From Nannochloropsis oceanica (Eukaryota; Sar; Eustigmatophyceae; Eustigmatales; Monodopsidaceae): a stretch of DNA of 64,000 nucleotides. The translations under genes were made by a program, and so were the position numbers. Under the pieces are notes generated by a model. It ran no database searches and was not told the origin of the DNA. It worked only from the letters and a program-made list of their open reading frames with translations. Below, one piece after another: positions 1-10,874 of the stretch (position 1 is its first letter; each line of letters starts with the position of its first letter). The stretch covers positions 248,001 to 312,000 of the forward strand of contig CP038117.1 in assembly GCA_004519485.1 (NCBI GenBank), in the 5' to 3' direction.

Positions 1-3000
1 GGACCATTCGCCCAGGGACGCCATAGAACCCGCCCGCCACGATCGGCAAGCTTCCGTAGATCGCCAAAAAAATCACATAGAGCAAGGCACTCCCAAAGAA
101 GAAGAAAAAATTGACCCACGTCCAGGTATAAGTATTCGTGGCTGCTTTATAGAGCATGCCGACCAGCATCCCCGTGAATGTAATCAAACCTAGCATGTAC
201 AAGTCATCCACGTCCCCCTCCGAGGATAGCACTTGACGAGGAGCTGACATTGCTCCAAAGGAAAAACCGAAGATGAGGATGGAGTCTAGGATGGCTTGGA
301 AGAGCCACAAAGCCATTTGACCAAGATTCAGGTCCAGGTTGTCACGACCGCTCATGTAGGCCCAGCGGAAGCTTGCAGTAGAAGCAGTGGTAGCAGCAGC
401 GTTGTAGTCAGTTCGAGAAATAGCTAAAATGGTAGCGGGGTGATCGATGGTGGTGGTGCTAGAGGCGTGCTGCATTCTCTCTGACTGTCGTGCGTCAGGC
501 GTGGCATTGCCCATGATTGTGTCGGCGGAGAGGTCTCGGTCGAAGAGCCCAAAACTGCAAGGGAAGGGTACGGGTGGAAGAAAGAGATAAATTTAGCTCA
601 ACAACAGGAAAGGATTGAAGACCAAAAAAGCCTACGCAGGCAAGAAAAGAATGGAAAGTGGAAAGAGTCACATTAAATGTGAGCAACAATAAGCAATCCA
701 CAACACAAGTAGTTGAAAGACACTCACCAAATCGGCGGCATGGCCAACATGAAGTTGTATGACGTGTACACATAATCCTCTAACAGCGACTGCCCTGAAA
801 AGCCAGTTAACCAGGTATAGGCGAAGAGGACAAAAGTCAGCACAATATTCTTGTAAAAAGAGTAAAGGATCACTTTGGATGTGCGCCGATAGGACCACCG
901 CCCGTGCTTGAGAAGGAGTGTTTCCAGAAAACGGAATTGAGCGATAGCGAAGTCGGCTGAATTAACGGCTGGAGGGAGGGAAAAGGGAGAAAGAAAGGGA
1001 AAAGGGATTAGTGAGTGGAATGAAGACTATTTTTGCCTTCATCATGCTAGGTCCATACTATTGATCGGCGCTCGCCCTCCCTCCTTTCCCCCCCTACCCC
1101 GGTACCTTGCCGGCCTTCTCGCCCACTTATTCCCACCCCAACTTGGGCCTCTTGAATCATGGCCACCTTAAAACGAGAAAAGGAAAGGAGAGAGGGGGGG
1201 GAGGGGGAAGAAAGGAGGAAGGGGTCAGTGGTAGTGATTATTGAGAATATAGGTAGCTCTGGCAAGGGTAATTCTTAGATGCCCATGCCCCTGGACAAAC
1301 CAACAACTTACGTCATTCGCACCATCCCCAATCGCTAGCGTGATGGGCGTCGGGTGCTTCACTCCCTTCTTGACCAATCGAATCAGCATCCGTTTCTGCG
1401 CAGGGCTGACGCGGCAGGCCACCACAGATTTACAAAGTGTGGCAACGCGAAGCAACAAGCGCTCCATTTCCCAATCTCCAAACACACGCGCAAGAGCTGG
1501 CCCGTCGATGATGAGAGCCAGGTGGTCAGACTGCACGTCTTTCAAAGGATTCTTGCTCATGTGAGAATAAGGCATTGCATCGTCCTCATCAACGTCATGC
1601 TCTACCAGAGGCTCTGAGAGCATCCCAGCCGCCACTCCTTCGCCCCTTCCTCCTCTTCCAGCACCTCCATGAAGTTCTGCAGGCGCCGTCGTATAACTTA
1701 ATGCGGTGCTTCTCTTCTCCCTCCTCTTCCTCCCTCCCTGACTCCGACACCTCCCTCTACACCATCGCCATAGCAACCATCTCTTACAATCTCTTTCTCC
1801 TTGATAAGAGCGAGAGGATGCCCACAACCCGCCCACAAGCGTCTTGTCCTCAACCAATTGCTCAAAATGCGCCACCAATTTCCTCAACTGCTTCCTCAAG
1901 GCCGCATCACACTCCTCTTCCTCCCTCCTGCCCTCCCCGTCATCCTTGGGGTCAATCACTTTGATTAATGTCATTTTCGCATGCAACAACCGACACGAAT
2001 ACGCGATATTAATCGCCGTCTCCACTTTATCTCCCGTCAACACCCAAACTTTAATCCCGGCTTCCAGCAAATGCGCAATCGTGTCTGGCACTCCCTCCTG
2101 TAATTTATCCTCAATCGCCGTCGCTCCTACCACCACTAATTCCCTCTCAATCTTTTCTCCTATTTCCGCCAAGCGTTCACTTCTCCCCTCTACTGCTGTA
2201 GAAGCCTTCTGAAACTCATCAAGCCATGATTGAAAGTCATCTTCATCTACCTCTTTACGTGCAAGGACGAGTGTTCGTAGTCCATCAGCGGCAAAGACAG
2301 AAAGGTGGGCATCGAGTTCTTGTCTTGTTGTGCCCAAGTACGCGGTGGCCCGTTCAAAAATTACGTTATCCGCGCCCTTGGTCAACAAAACGATTTTGTT
2401 ATCGGGCGTGCGCACGATGACGGACATACGTTTTCGCGTCGAAGTGAAAGGAAGGACGGCCAGAACTTGGTAGGTGAGTCGTTGGTTTTGGGGGTTGAGG
2501 ACCAGGGCGGAAGTGGGGGTACGCCCGAGGAAGGACCAATTGAGTTCGCGGGCGACGGCGTTGACGAGGGCTTCTTCGTCGGGAGATTCAGCTTGGTAGG
2601 AGAGGGGGAGGCGTTTCGGTTTAGGTGTTTTGGTTGTAGTTGTTGCTGTGGTGTTGTTTCTGTCGCCTCCTCCGCGGGAGGGGCTGCTGCTCGACGAGAA
2701 GGATGATGACGGCGGTGGTGGTGGTGGTGGTGGAGATGAGGGAGCCGGCTTCTCCACTACTACCGTATGACAAACCGCCAGACATTCCGCGAAATAAACT
2801 GCAACAGTAGCAGCAGCAGAATCAGAAGCAGGAGTCTTGGAAATCATCTCTTCCACACTCTTACCCTCACAAGCATTTGACAATTCTGCAAGTTCCTGCA
2901 ACGCCTTCCCTCTCAAAGCGAATGGATCAACTGGCAAAGAAAAGCGATGTCCTTGAGCTCCCTCTCTCCTGCCTCCACTCCCCGCACTGCTCCCACTCGT

Positions 3001-4953
3001 ACGCTCCTCTTCCCCTTGGATTTGCTGCCTTTCCTCCCCCCTTTCTACGCTCTCTTCCTCCCTCCCCCCTTCCAAATTCCCATAGACCACACCCCCAACC
3101 GAACACCTTCTGAACTCCATGATATTCCTTGTGAGTGTGCCTGTTTTGTCACTGAACACATACCGGACTGAGCCCAAGTCCCCATTCATATTACTCGTCC
3201 TAGCCAAGGCAGGAGTGTCTGATGATGGGTCGTACATAGACAGATCTTGATCGATGTAGTAGGCTTGAATATAATTGACCATTTCGACGGTCACGTAGAG
3301 GGAAATGGGGACTAGGGGGGGAGGAGGGAGGGAAAGAGGGAGGGAGGGAGGGAGGAATGTAGGGAGGGAGTAATAATGTGAGTCTAGTCTTGATCAATGA
3401 AGTCACCTTTCCGACGGCCACGTTGAGGGAAATGGAGTATAAATGGATAAGAGAGAGGGATGGAGGGAGGGTGTATGGAAGGAGGGATGCGATCGAATGG
3501 AGAAAGTGGGATAAAAGTCACGGTCCCAGGGGCATAAATGTGCTAGCCACACCCTCCCTCCCTCCTTCCCTCTTAAAAACGCACCAAAATTATTGTAAAG
3601 CAGCAAAAAAGTCACCCACATGCCCAGCTCTGACGCCTCCTTGGCAGTGGCTTGGCAATTCATCCTCAGGAAGGCACTAGGTCCGCCCAAATAATCCATA
3701 CACAGGTAGTGCAGCTGACTCTCATTCGCGTCCGTCCATACCAAGTAAGCACCCAACGTCACGGAAACCAACAAAATCTGCATCCCCAAAATGAGGTATA
3801 ACAGCCGGTTGGTCGTCACTTCGATGGTGGAAAGCTTGCTGGGGGCTGCGCGGGAATTCATAACTATTTTTGTATCATACCCGGTGTAGACCACTAGTCC
3901 CAGCGCCCACTTAGTGTTCCGCAGTCGAGATCCTCGCAGCAATAGATTGGCTTGGTTCACCCCCACCCTTCGCTGCTGTTGCTCTTGGTTCCGATCTTTT
4001 GGAGCCAGTTGCAAGGTGCCAGTAAAAGTGTGAATGCGGGAGTTTGGGGCTTCGCACTCGACTGCTGCCTCCCACCCTTGTAGGTCTGCTGCCGTGACAA
4101 ATGCTCGCCCGCACCCATTCTCCCCTGTACGCGCAGCCTCCTTGATTTTCAAATTAGTTTCTCCATCGATGTTGCTTGTTTCAATACAGCAGTTCCCACT
4201 TGGCTCGGAAGAAGTGAGAAGGATCATGTCCGCCGGTATCTCCTCCTTGTCCAGCACCTTGACAATTCGGCCAACCCCTATGTTTTTCCAGAACACCTCC
4301 TCCAACTCTCCCTCTCCATTGTTGGTGACAGGGGTAGAAACTAGGCGCAAGACCCGGGCGGCGCGGTTGTTGGTGTTTTGGTCGGCCGTGTGCCGTTTAA
4401 AGTCTTCGAATGCTTCCTTGCCCATGGTCACAGCCAGCACTACAATCAAAGGAAAGAGCGTCGTGAATGGTGTCAGGGGTGATTGATACAAATCAGAGTA
4501 GGTCCCAATGAGCATTAGGACTGTCACAACCAAGAAGTAAATGTTGGCCAGGCGTCGGAATTGCTCAAAGAGTGCGCGAGGGAGAAAAGTGAAGATGTTG
4601 TACTTGGCCGTGCTAACGCTGTTGTCTGGGTATCGGAACCGCCTCTTCTTTCCGTCTTTGGTCGTGCGGACGTGCATAGGATAGGTTGGACTTAGGACAT
4701 GGAACCGTCGAATACAGGTGCCATTGTTATTGCTGCTTGTGGAGGAGGACGAGAAAGGGGAAGGGGAGGGATGATGGTCGTCCGGGCTCCGCGGTGTGAT
4801 GAAGCGAAGCACCATGTCGAGGATGGGGGATCGCACACATTGTTGCCGCTGAGCTTCCCGCACCGTGGCAAGCTCGTTGTCGTTACGTGGCGGTCGCGGT
4901 GATGGTGGGATCAAGGGCTCCCCTGAGGCGGCGGCGCCGTAATGTTGGCTCAT
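1..4953 (-). CDS. P4-type ATPase (phospholipid flippase), 3' end beyond window
   Basis: Moves aminophospholipids across a membrane at the cost of ATP. I read exons 4953-3585, 3311-1312, 1166-1106, 968-728 and 554 to the left edge; phases agree and every intron is GT-AG. The first ATG is at 4953; the frame stays open upstream but only offers TTG. Visible landmarks are the family signature PISLYVTVE at the start of exon 2, the phosphorylation motif DKTGTLT soon after, the hinge GDGANDV at the end of exon 2 and VGVGISGREG in exon 3. Exons 4 and 5 carry the C-terminal membrane helices. Exon 2 holds proline-, serine- and glutamate-rich insertions in the cytoplasmic domain, and the stretch near 1650-1760 reads so poorly that a further intron is possible. 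About 1400 residues are present, which suits the family. Intron 1 contains a decayed copy of the exon 2 start (see findings). Membrane location and subunit partners cannot be told from the sequence. Confidence 0.93.
3391..3436 (-). pseudogene. Decayed duplicate of P4-ATPase exon 2 start, inside intron 1
   Basis: Read on the minus strand, this block copies the first ~36 bases of exon 2 (true exon from 3311) with about six changes, lacks ~16 bases, and then resumes with a match to the CATCGATCAAGA part. It would encode SISLNVAVGKV against PISLYVTVEMV in the real exon. No AG acceptor precedes it, so it is unlikely to be spliced in. It looks like a tandem duplication of the intron end plus exon start, followed by decay. 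Confidence 0.6.
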
Positions 4954-5440
4954 ATTGCTTTGACGTCGTCCTGGGTGCAGGATGGACGCTGGCTCCAAAG
5001 TGTTTGTGGAGCTACCACATCGTTTGGCTCTGCCGACAGGCCACCTGCCGTTGTGAGTATGATGAGAGCGTGTGAGTGGGCGTGTTTTGCTGGGTTTGTG
5101 TTAGTGACCTTTCAAAGTGGCAGTAGATGCATCACTGCTTTTCAAATCGTATGGGCGAGGCGTTTAAGCACAGAGTAGAATGATGAAGATGGGAGGAGGT
5201 CGAACGTCGAATGGCCAGACAACAACTGCCCCCCTTTCGAAATACCCTGGCCTTCATCCTCCCTTCCACGCACGATACAACGCAGAGATAACTTATCATT
5301 AGATGTCATGCAAGGCTTGGCTTCCAGCGTCTCCATAGGGGCGAACAAATCAATCATTTTCGCAATATCCGTAGCCTCCCACTATCCATCCTCACCACTC
5401 TTCCCCTATCCCAACTCCCCCTACAAATACAGGAAAAGCC
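4954..5440. promoter_or_regulatory. Divergent intergenic region, flippase / LSG1
   Basis: About 490 bases separate the start codons of two divergent genes, so both promoters must lie here. Open frames in it are short and unlike proteins. The bases just before the LSG1 ATG are pyrimidine-rich with many ccc and act blocks. No clear TATA box is visible. Confidence 0.4.
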
Positions 5441-6910
5441 ATGCCGCCTAAATCCAAGAAGGGAAATGCCAAGGTGGGGCGGGCTTTAATGCGGCGGCAT
5501 CAGCAGCAAGGCCCCGCGGCCGTTAGCGACCGCGAAATCAAGGAATTGGAAGACCGCAAGGTGCTCTCATCGGTCCTGGAAATGAGCTCCCTCGACGACT
5601 TTTTAGACACAGCTATGATGGCCCAACGGGACTTTTCGGCCATCAAAGAGCGAGACTTGCTTATTCTTGACGCGACTACAGGTGGATTAACCAGTATTTT
5701 GCCACGGGGCCAGGTGAAACCGGGAGCGAAGAAGGGGACGACAAGCCTAGCGTTTCGACAGCTCAAGGTGCCTCGTCGACCGGCCTGGCACACGGGCATG
5801 ACTGCCATGGAGCTAGATCGGGCGGAGAAGGATAGATTTTTGGAGTGGCGGCGGGAGATTGCAGGGTTGGAAGAGCAATCGGGGGAAAGGGCGAAGGTGA
5901 CGCCGTTTGAAAAGAATCTAGAAGTGTGGCGGCAGCTATGGAGGGTGATGGAGAGGAGTCATGTGGTGGTGCAAATTGTGGATGCTCGCGATCCATTATT
6001 TTATTATTCGGAGGACTTGCATGCATACGCGGCGGAGATGCAGCCGCCCCGGCGGAGGTTGATATTGGTGAATAAAGCTGATTATTTGACAGCGGCGCAG
6101 AGGGAGAAGTGGGCTGAGCTTTTCAAGAAAAGGGGTTGGCATTATGGATTCTTCTCGGCAAGGAAGGCACAGGAGGTATTGACGATTGAGGCACGGAAGG
6201 AAAGAATGCGAGAGATGAAGGAAATAATAGAGGAGGGTTTTGAAGAAGAGGAGTTGGGTGACGAGGGGGGGGAAGAGGAGAAGGAGGAAGAAGAGGAGGA
6301 AGCATCTGCTGCAGCACTTGAAGAAGTGGAAAGTGGGGAGGACGAAGAGGAAGACGAGACGGATGCCGGAAAGGATTTGAGCGCAATCAGTACCACCCGG
6401 ATTTTGACAAGAGACGATTTGATAAATCGGTTGAAATGTTTGACTGCAACTGCTGCCAAGTCGTTTGCTGAGTGTGCGGCCGCTGCTGGTCATGCTCCCC
6501 CGAAACCAACGATTGGCATGGTGGGCTTTCCGAACGTGGGCAAGTCCTCGGTGATTAACGTGTTGATGGGTGTGACGGCTTTGGACCACGATAAGGTACG
6601 TGTGGCCGTGTCGAGCACCCCGGGAAAGACGAAGCATTTCCAGACCCTGCCGTTGGACGAGGACACCATGTTGTGCGACTGCCCGGGGCTGGTTTTTCCC
6701 TCCTTTGTTGCCACCAGCGCCGACATGGTGTGTGCGGGCGTGTTACCCATCAACCAGCTGAGGGATCACATGGCTCCGGTGGACTTAGTCTGCCGCCGAG
6801 TTCCCGGGCCGTTGCTGCGAAGCTACTATGGGTTGAAGGGGGAAGGGACAACCACCTTCGAACCATCCTTGAAAGCCACCTGCAGTACCCCCAGCAGCAG
6901 CAGCGGCGGC

Positions 6911-6942
<32 letters not shown>

Positions 6943-7618
6943 TAGGACTCCTGTACCAATTGGCAGCACGACTGCGGTGCAGACAGCAAGGGAGTTTTTG
7001 GGGGATCTGTGCGAGGCGCGGAGTTACTGGACGCAAGGCTCGGGGGTGGCTGATGTGAATAGAGCGGCGAGGATGGTGTTGAAAGAGTACGTGGAGGGGA
7101 GGTTAGTCTACTGCCATCCTCCCCCCGGATTGAACGAGGAGGAGGCCGAGGCTTTCACTCGGGAGACACGGGTGTTGCTGAGTGCGGATGACGAGAAGTT
7201 GGATGAGCGATTGAGGGAAATGACGGTCAAGGAAGAGGAGGAGGAGGAGGAGGAGGAAGGGGAGGAGGGAGGAGGAAGCGATACCCTCCGAGGGGCCCCG
7301 GAAGGAGGGGCGGATGGAAAGAGAAAGGAAGAAGAGGAGGAAGATTTTGATTTTGAGGGGGAAAAGGGAGGCCGACCGGCGAAGGTGAGGGTAAGGCCGT
7401 CGAAGAAGTGGGGGAAGAAGGGGAAAAAGTTGAGGGATAAAAATCCGTACGATGATGAGGAGGAGGTGTTGACGGGGCGGGGAGGAAAGACGGCGGGGGC
7501 GCGTATACAGGGGAGGAAGGGTGTGGGAAGTGGGGGGAGTGGGGAGTTTACACGGGTGACGATGCCGCATTATGCGAGCAAGGTTTTGAGGGGAGGGGGA
7601 GGGGGAGGGACGGTTTGA
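5441..7618 (+). CDS. LSG1: Large-subunit GTPase 1 (LSG1/YlqF family)
   Basis: Cytoplasmic circularly permuted GTPase that in yeast and animals releases NMD3 from the pre-60S ribosome. The uninterrupted 725-residue frame begins MPPKSKKGNAKVGRALMRRH, the basic start typical of the family. The G-motifs come in permuted order: G4 NKAD near residue 210, then G1 GFPNVGKSS near 365, then G3 DCPGL near 410. The tail KLRDKNPYDDEE is also typical. It is slightly longer than human LSG1 (658 residues) because of acidic runs after the G4 region and near the C-terminus and a serine/glycine run encoded by AGC repeats around 6890-6945. The ATG at 5441 follows a stop-rich leader. No intron is needed. Identification is firm. 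Confidence 0.95.
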
Positions 7619-7998
7619 GGAGGGGGGGGGGAGTAGGGTGGGCGGGCATTCGGGAAGTTTTGTCAGTCAGGTGAATGGGAAAAAAGAAAAACTTGAAAGT
7701 ACTCTAATAGACCAACTATATCAAGAAGAGTTGAAATGAATTGAGAGGGATAATTTTGTTTGTATGTCTGTTCCATTCATTCTTTTCTTCTTCTTCTGGG
7801 GCGTTCTCGTTCTCAACATCAGATTGCGACATAGTCGTGTAAGTTCATGCACTTGTGTGTCTTGGGATCTCATGCATGCGTGTTGAAACCTTTTCCACGC
7901 TACGCTCATTCATTTCCCTCTTCTTTTCTTCTCTTCTTCCCTTACATGCCTTTTGAGGCCATTCCCCCTCCCTTTCTCATCTCCACATTTCTACCACA
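7619..7998. other. Convergent intergenic region, LSG1 / photolyase
   Basis: About 380 bases between the 3' ends of two convergent genes. They hold a G-run just after the LSG1 stop, then T- and C-rich sequence. I see no gene or structured RNA here. Confidence 0.4.
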
Positions 7999-9984
7999 TT
8001 ACTTCTTCGTTTTCCCTTTTCCCTTTGCCTCCCCCTTTCCTCCTTCTCCAACTCCATCTCCCGTGGTCGCCGCCGCTGCTGCCTTCATTGGGATTGGCCC
8101 TTCCCCCTGCGGTGACAGTGCGGCTTGGACCTTCCTAGCAGCAGCAATAGCAGCAGGGTACCGGGCGCAAAATTCTTCCACATCGAATTTTCGCAGGCAG
8201 CCCGCATAGTTCATGTACCTAAGGGGAGAGGAGAGGGAGGTAGAACAAGAAAAAAATCAGAGCTTCATTATGCAATATCGATGCATCCCTTCCCTCCTCC
8301 CGTCCCCCCTTCCCTACCGAATCTTCCCCACCAGCTTCCGTTCCGTCCAGCCCATGTCATGCACGCCCATCACCGACCATCCCACTCCCACGAAGCCATT
8401 CGGATCTCTTCCATCAATTGAATAACGATCGTTCAACTGCAACGCAACCGCCAAGGCAGCTGTCGGCGATGCCGTCCATTCCAAGATTTTTTTGGCCCAG
8501 TACATGCGAAGGAATCCGTGCATTTTCCCCTCTTGCACAAGCTGGAGTTGAGAGGCGTTCCAGAGCTGGTCGTGAGTTTGACCCTCTTCCAATTGAGCGG
8601 GGGTGTAGCAGTATTGGCGTCTGAGAGAGGAGGGAGGAAGGAGGGGAGGATGGATGAAAGCAGGGAGGGAGGAAATGTTTTTTTCTTCGATGAGAAGATT
8701 GAGTCGAAACGCATATCCGAGGAAAGAAAGGAGGTCTAAAGGGGAAAAAGGTTGGGCAAGAAGGCCCGATGGTGGTAACAAGGGATCCTTCAAGACATGT
8801 CATACGAGACGGTCAACCGGCAGGGAGGGAGAAAAAAGCCCTACAAGCACTTACTCGTCAGCCGCATGAACCCTCAATGTTTCCTGCGCCCATCCCGCCG
8901 CCCCCTCCAAGGAATCATATTTAGGCTGGTAAAAACAGAAGTTATCTGACAACTCCCTTCTCACTACCCCTTCCTCCACAAACGCCGCCACTGAATCGTG
9001 ATATCTCTTCACCCCCTTCACCTTCAGCATTGCCGCCTGCACCGACACCTGTCCAAAATTAAAATATGGCGACATATGGCTAATCGCCACCTCTGTCGGA
9101 TCATTTCGTTTCTCCGCAAATATCTTCAATCTCTTTTCAATAAACCCATCTAAATTTGCCCACCCCGCCGCAGCGCCTGGCTGCAACCAGTCAATCTCTT
9201 TTACACTCCTGTCAATCGTCAGACCTGCAAGCACCTTCTCCCACTCTACACCTCCATCCCTTGGTTTCCGCCCAGGCATCCCAGCTACTGCCGCAGGATC
9301 ATTTGGCAACAACCCCTCGACTGGAAAAGGCTTGAAATAGGTAGGGAGGAGGTCATGGATTTTTTTGCGAATCGTTCGGGCCCCAACTTCGAGCTTTGGA
9401 GAAGCTTGCCACACAGGCACTATGTTATGTGCATCCACCTGCAAAAGTGGGCGCCCCGCTCTGTCTAATGAAGTGGCAACAGCTTGGGCATGTACCAAGG
9501 CCTCGCGGAGGGGAGAGAAGTCAGTGATGACGCTGCTGGCTTGGAGCTCGGAGGCGAGCGCGGGGACCATCTCAGAAGGAGTGCCGCCTTGCAAGAGAAA
9601 AAAGGGGACGTTTTTCGCTTTAAGCGCTGCTTCCACTTCTTTCAGGCCTTTGAGCATCCAACCATAGGCGCGCAAGGTCGCCAATGGGTCTTCGGGCGTG
9701 GGAGGGGTGAGGTTGAAGCAGACGGCGACGGGCACGTTTTGCTGGCTGGCCAGGTGCCGGGCAAGAAGCAGGGCGTAATTGTCGTCCGCGCGTTGGTCGC
9801 GTACCATCCAGTAGAGCACACTTTTCCCACTAGCTTGTGGAGTGGTGGTGGTTAGGACACGCATACGACCGGGGACAAAGTAGTCGGGGAAGGCCAGGCT
9901 ACTTCCAGCTTTGGGTTTCTTGCTGCCGGCTGCGGCGGACTCTTCAGTGCTGCCGCTGCGTTTCTTGTCGCCGTTGCAGCTCAT
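7999..9984 (-). CDS. Class II CPD photolyase
   Basis: Flavoprotein that splits UV-made cyclobutane pyrimidine dimers using blue light. Exons are 9984-8855, 8620-8318 and 8218-7999; phases agree, giving 550 residues. Class II hallmarks read in order: [20 protein letters not shown] near the start of the photolyase domain, PFFLLQGG, the DAHNIVPVW segment, [13 protein letters not shown] at the start of exon 2, and [10 protein letters not shown] followed by the [17 protein letters not shown] region that contacts flavin and lesion. The C-terminus is basic and glycine-rich. The first ATG is at 9984, but the same frame stays open upstream to about 10095 and encodes an arginine- and serine-rich stretch that resembles an organelle leader (see findings). 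Whether the enzyme acts in nucleus, plastid or mitochondrion is therefore open. The family assignment is firm. Confidence 0.94.
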
Positions 9985-10874
9985 GGTTACAAAATTGCGT
10001 CGAAAAGGCGAGAGGGATGGCGAGGCACAGAGATATGCGCTGGGTAGGACTGCACTTCTTCGTCGGGCGAAAAAAGACGACGAGGACGACGACAAGGCGG
10101 CCGTACGAAGAAGGAGGAACGACGACAGGATGGCGCAAATAAAAGCACAGGTGGCCAGGTGGCGACGGCGGAAAGTGGATCTCTCAATCGTTGCGCCTTT
10201 CTACAAAGCTGCGATTGCGGCTGGTACGACTGTGGTTGTGGCTGTGGTTGTGGGTAGTGGTGGCTGTGTGTGTGGTGTAGGTGGCATGGGATGGTGGTCG
10301 ACAGCACTTTTTCTGCACGCATACCTCCCCAAAGAGTAAGGAAGTACTGAAAAGCGCACACCTTGAAGAGCAACAAACTACTCCATGTTATCGAGCGAGC
10401 TTCCATATGGGAGAACCTCAAACACAAACAGATAGAATGAGCGCATGAGGGTCGCCGTAAACACGAAGGCGTCTGAATGCTGAACATGTGAGGCGGTGAC
10501 GTGTTGAGATTGGTGACGCCATCAACCTCCTCCCTCTCCATGTTCCCACATCTTTTGTCAATTTTCGAGACCAGATAAGGAGCTGAGAAAGCGACTTCGC
10601 AAAATGGCAGTTTTTAATTTCTTTCCTTGACTATGGATGGTAAGTCTCGCGCACGTACATCACACTATTTGCCTACTACAGATACATTGCCTTTATCACA
10701 AATCGACATCCCTCACTCCACATCTTCCTCGTCCTCATCGTCCTCCTCCTCCTCCTCTATCTCTTATAACCTTTCTATGTATAGCCTCGCTCCGTCACCC
10801 ACTCACCCTCAGTGCACCTACCACTCAATGATCCCCCTATCCTCCGGTGAGTCCCTTCCCCCCCACCCCCCCCT
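9985..10874. other. Intergenic region upstream of photolyase
   Basis: About 890 bases between two minus-strand genes. The first ~110 bases are an open continuation of the photolyase frame without an ATG. The rest holds simple GT-rich sequence near 10230-10290 and CCT/TCC repeats near 10730-10760. No further gene is convincing. Confidence 0.35.
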
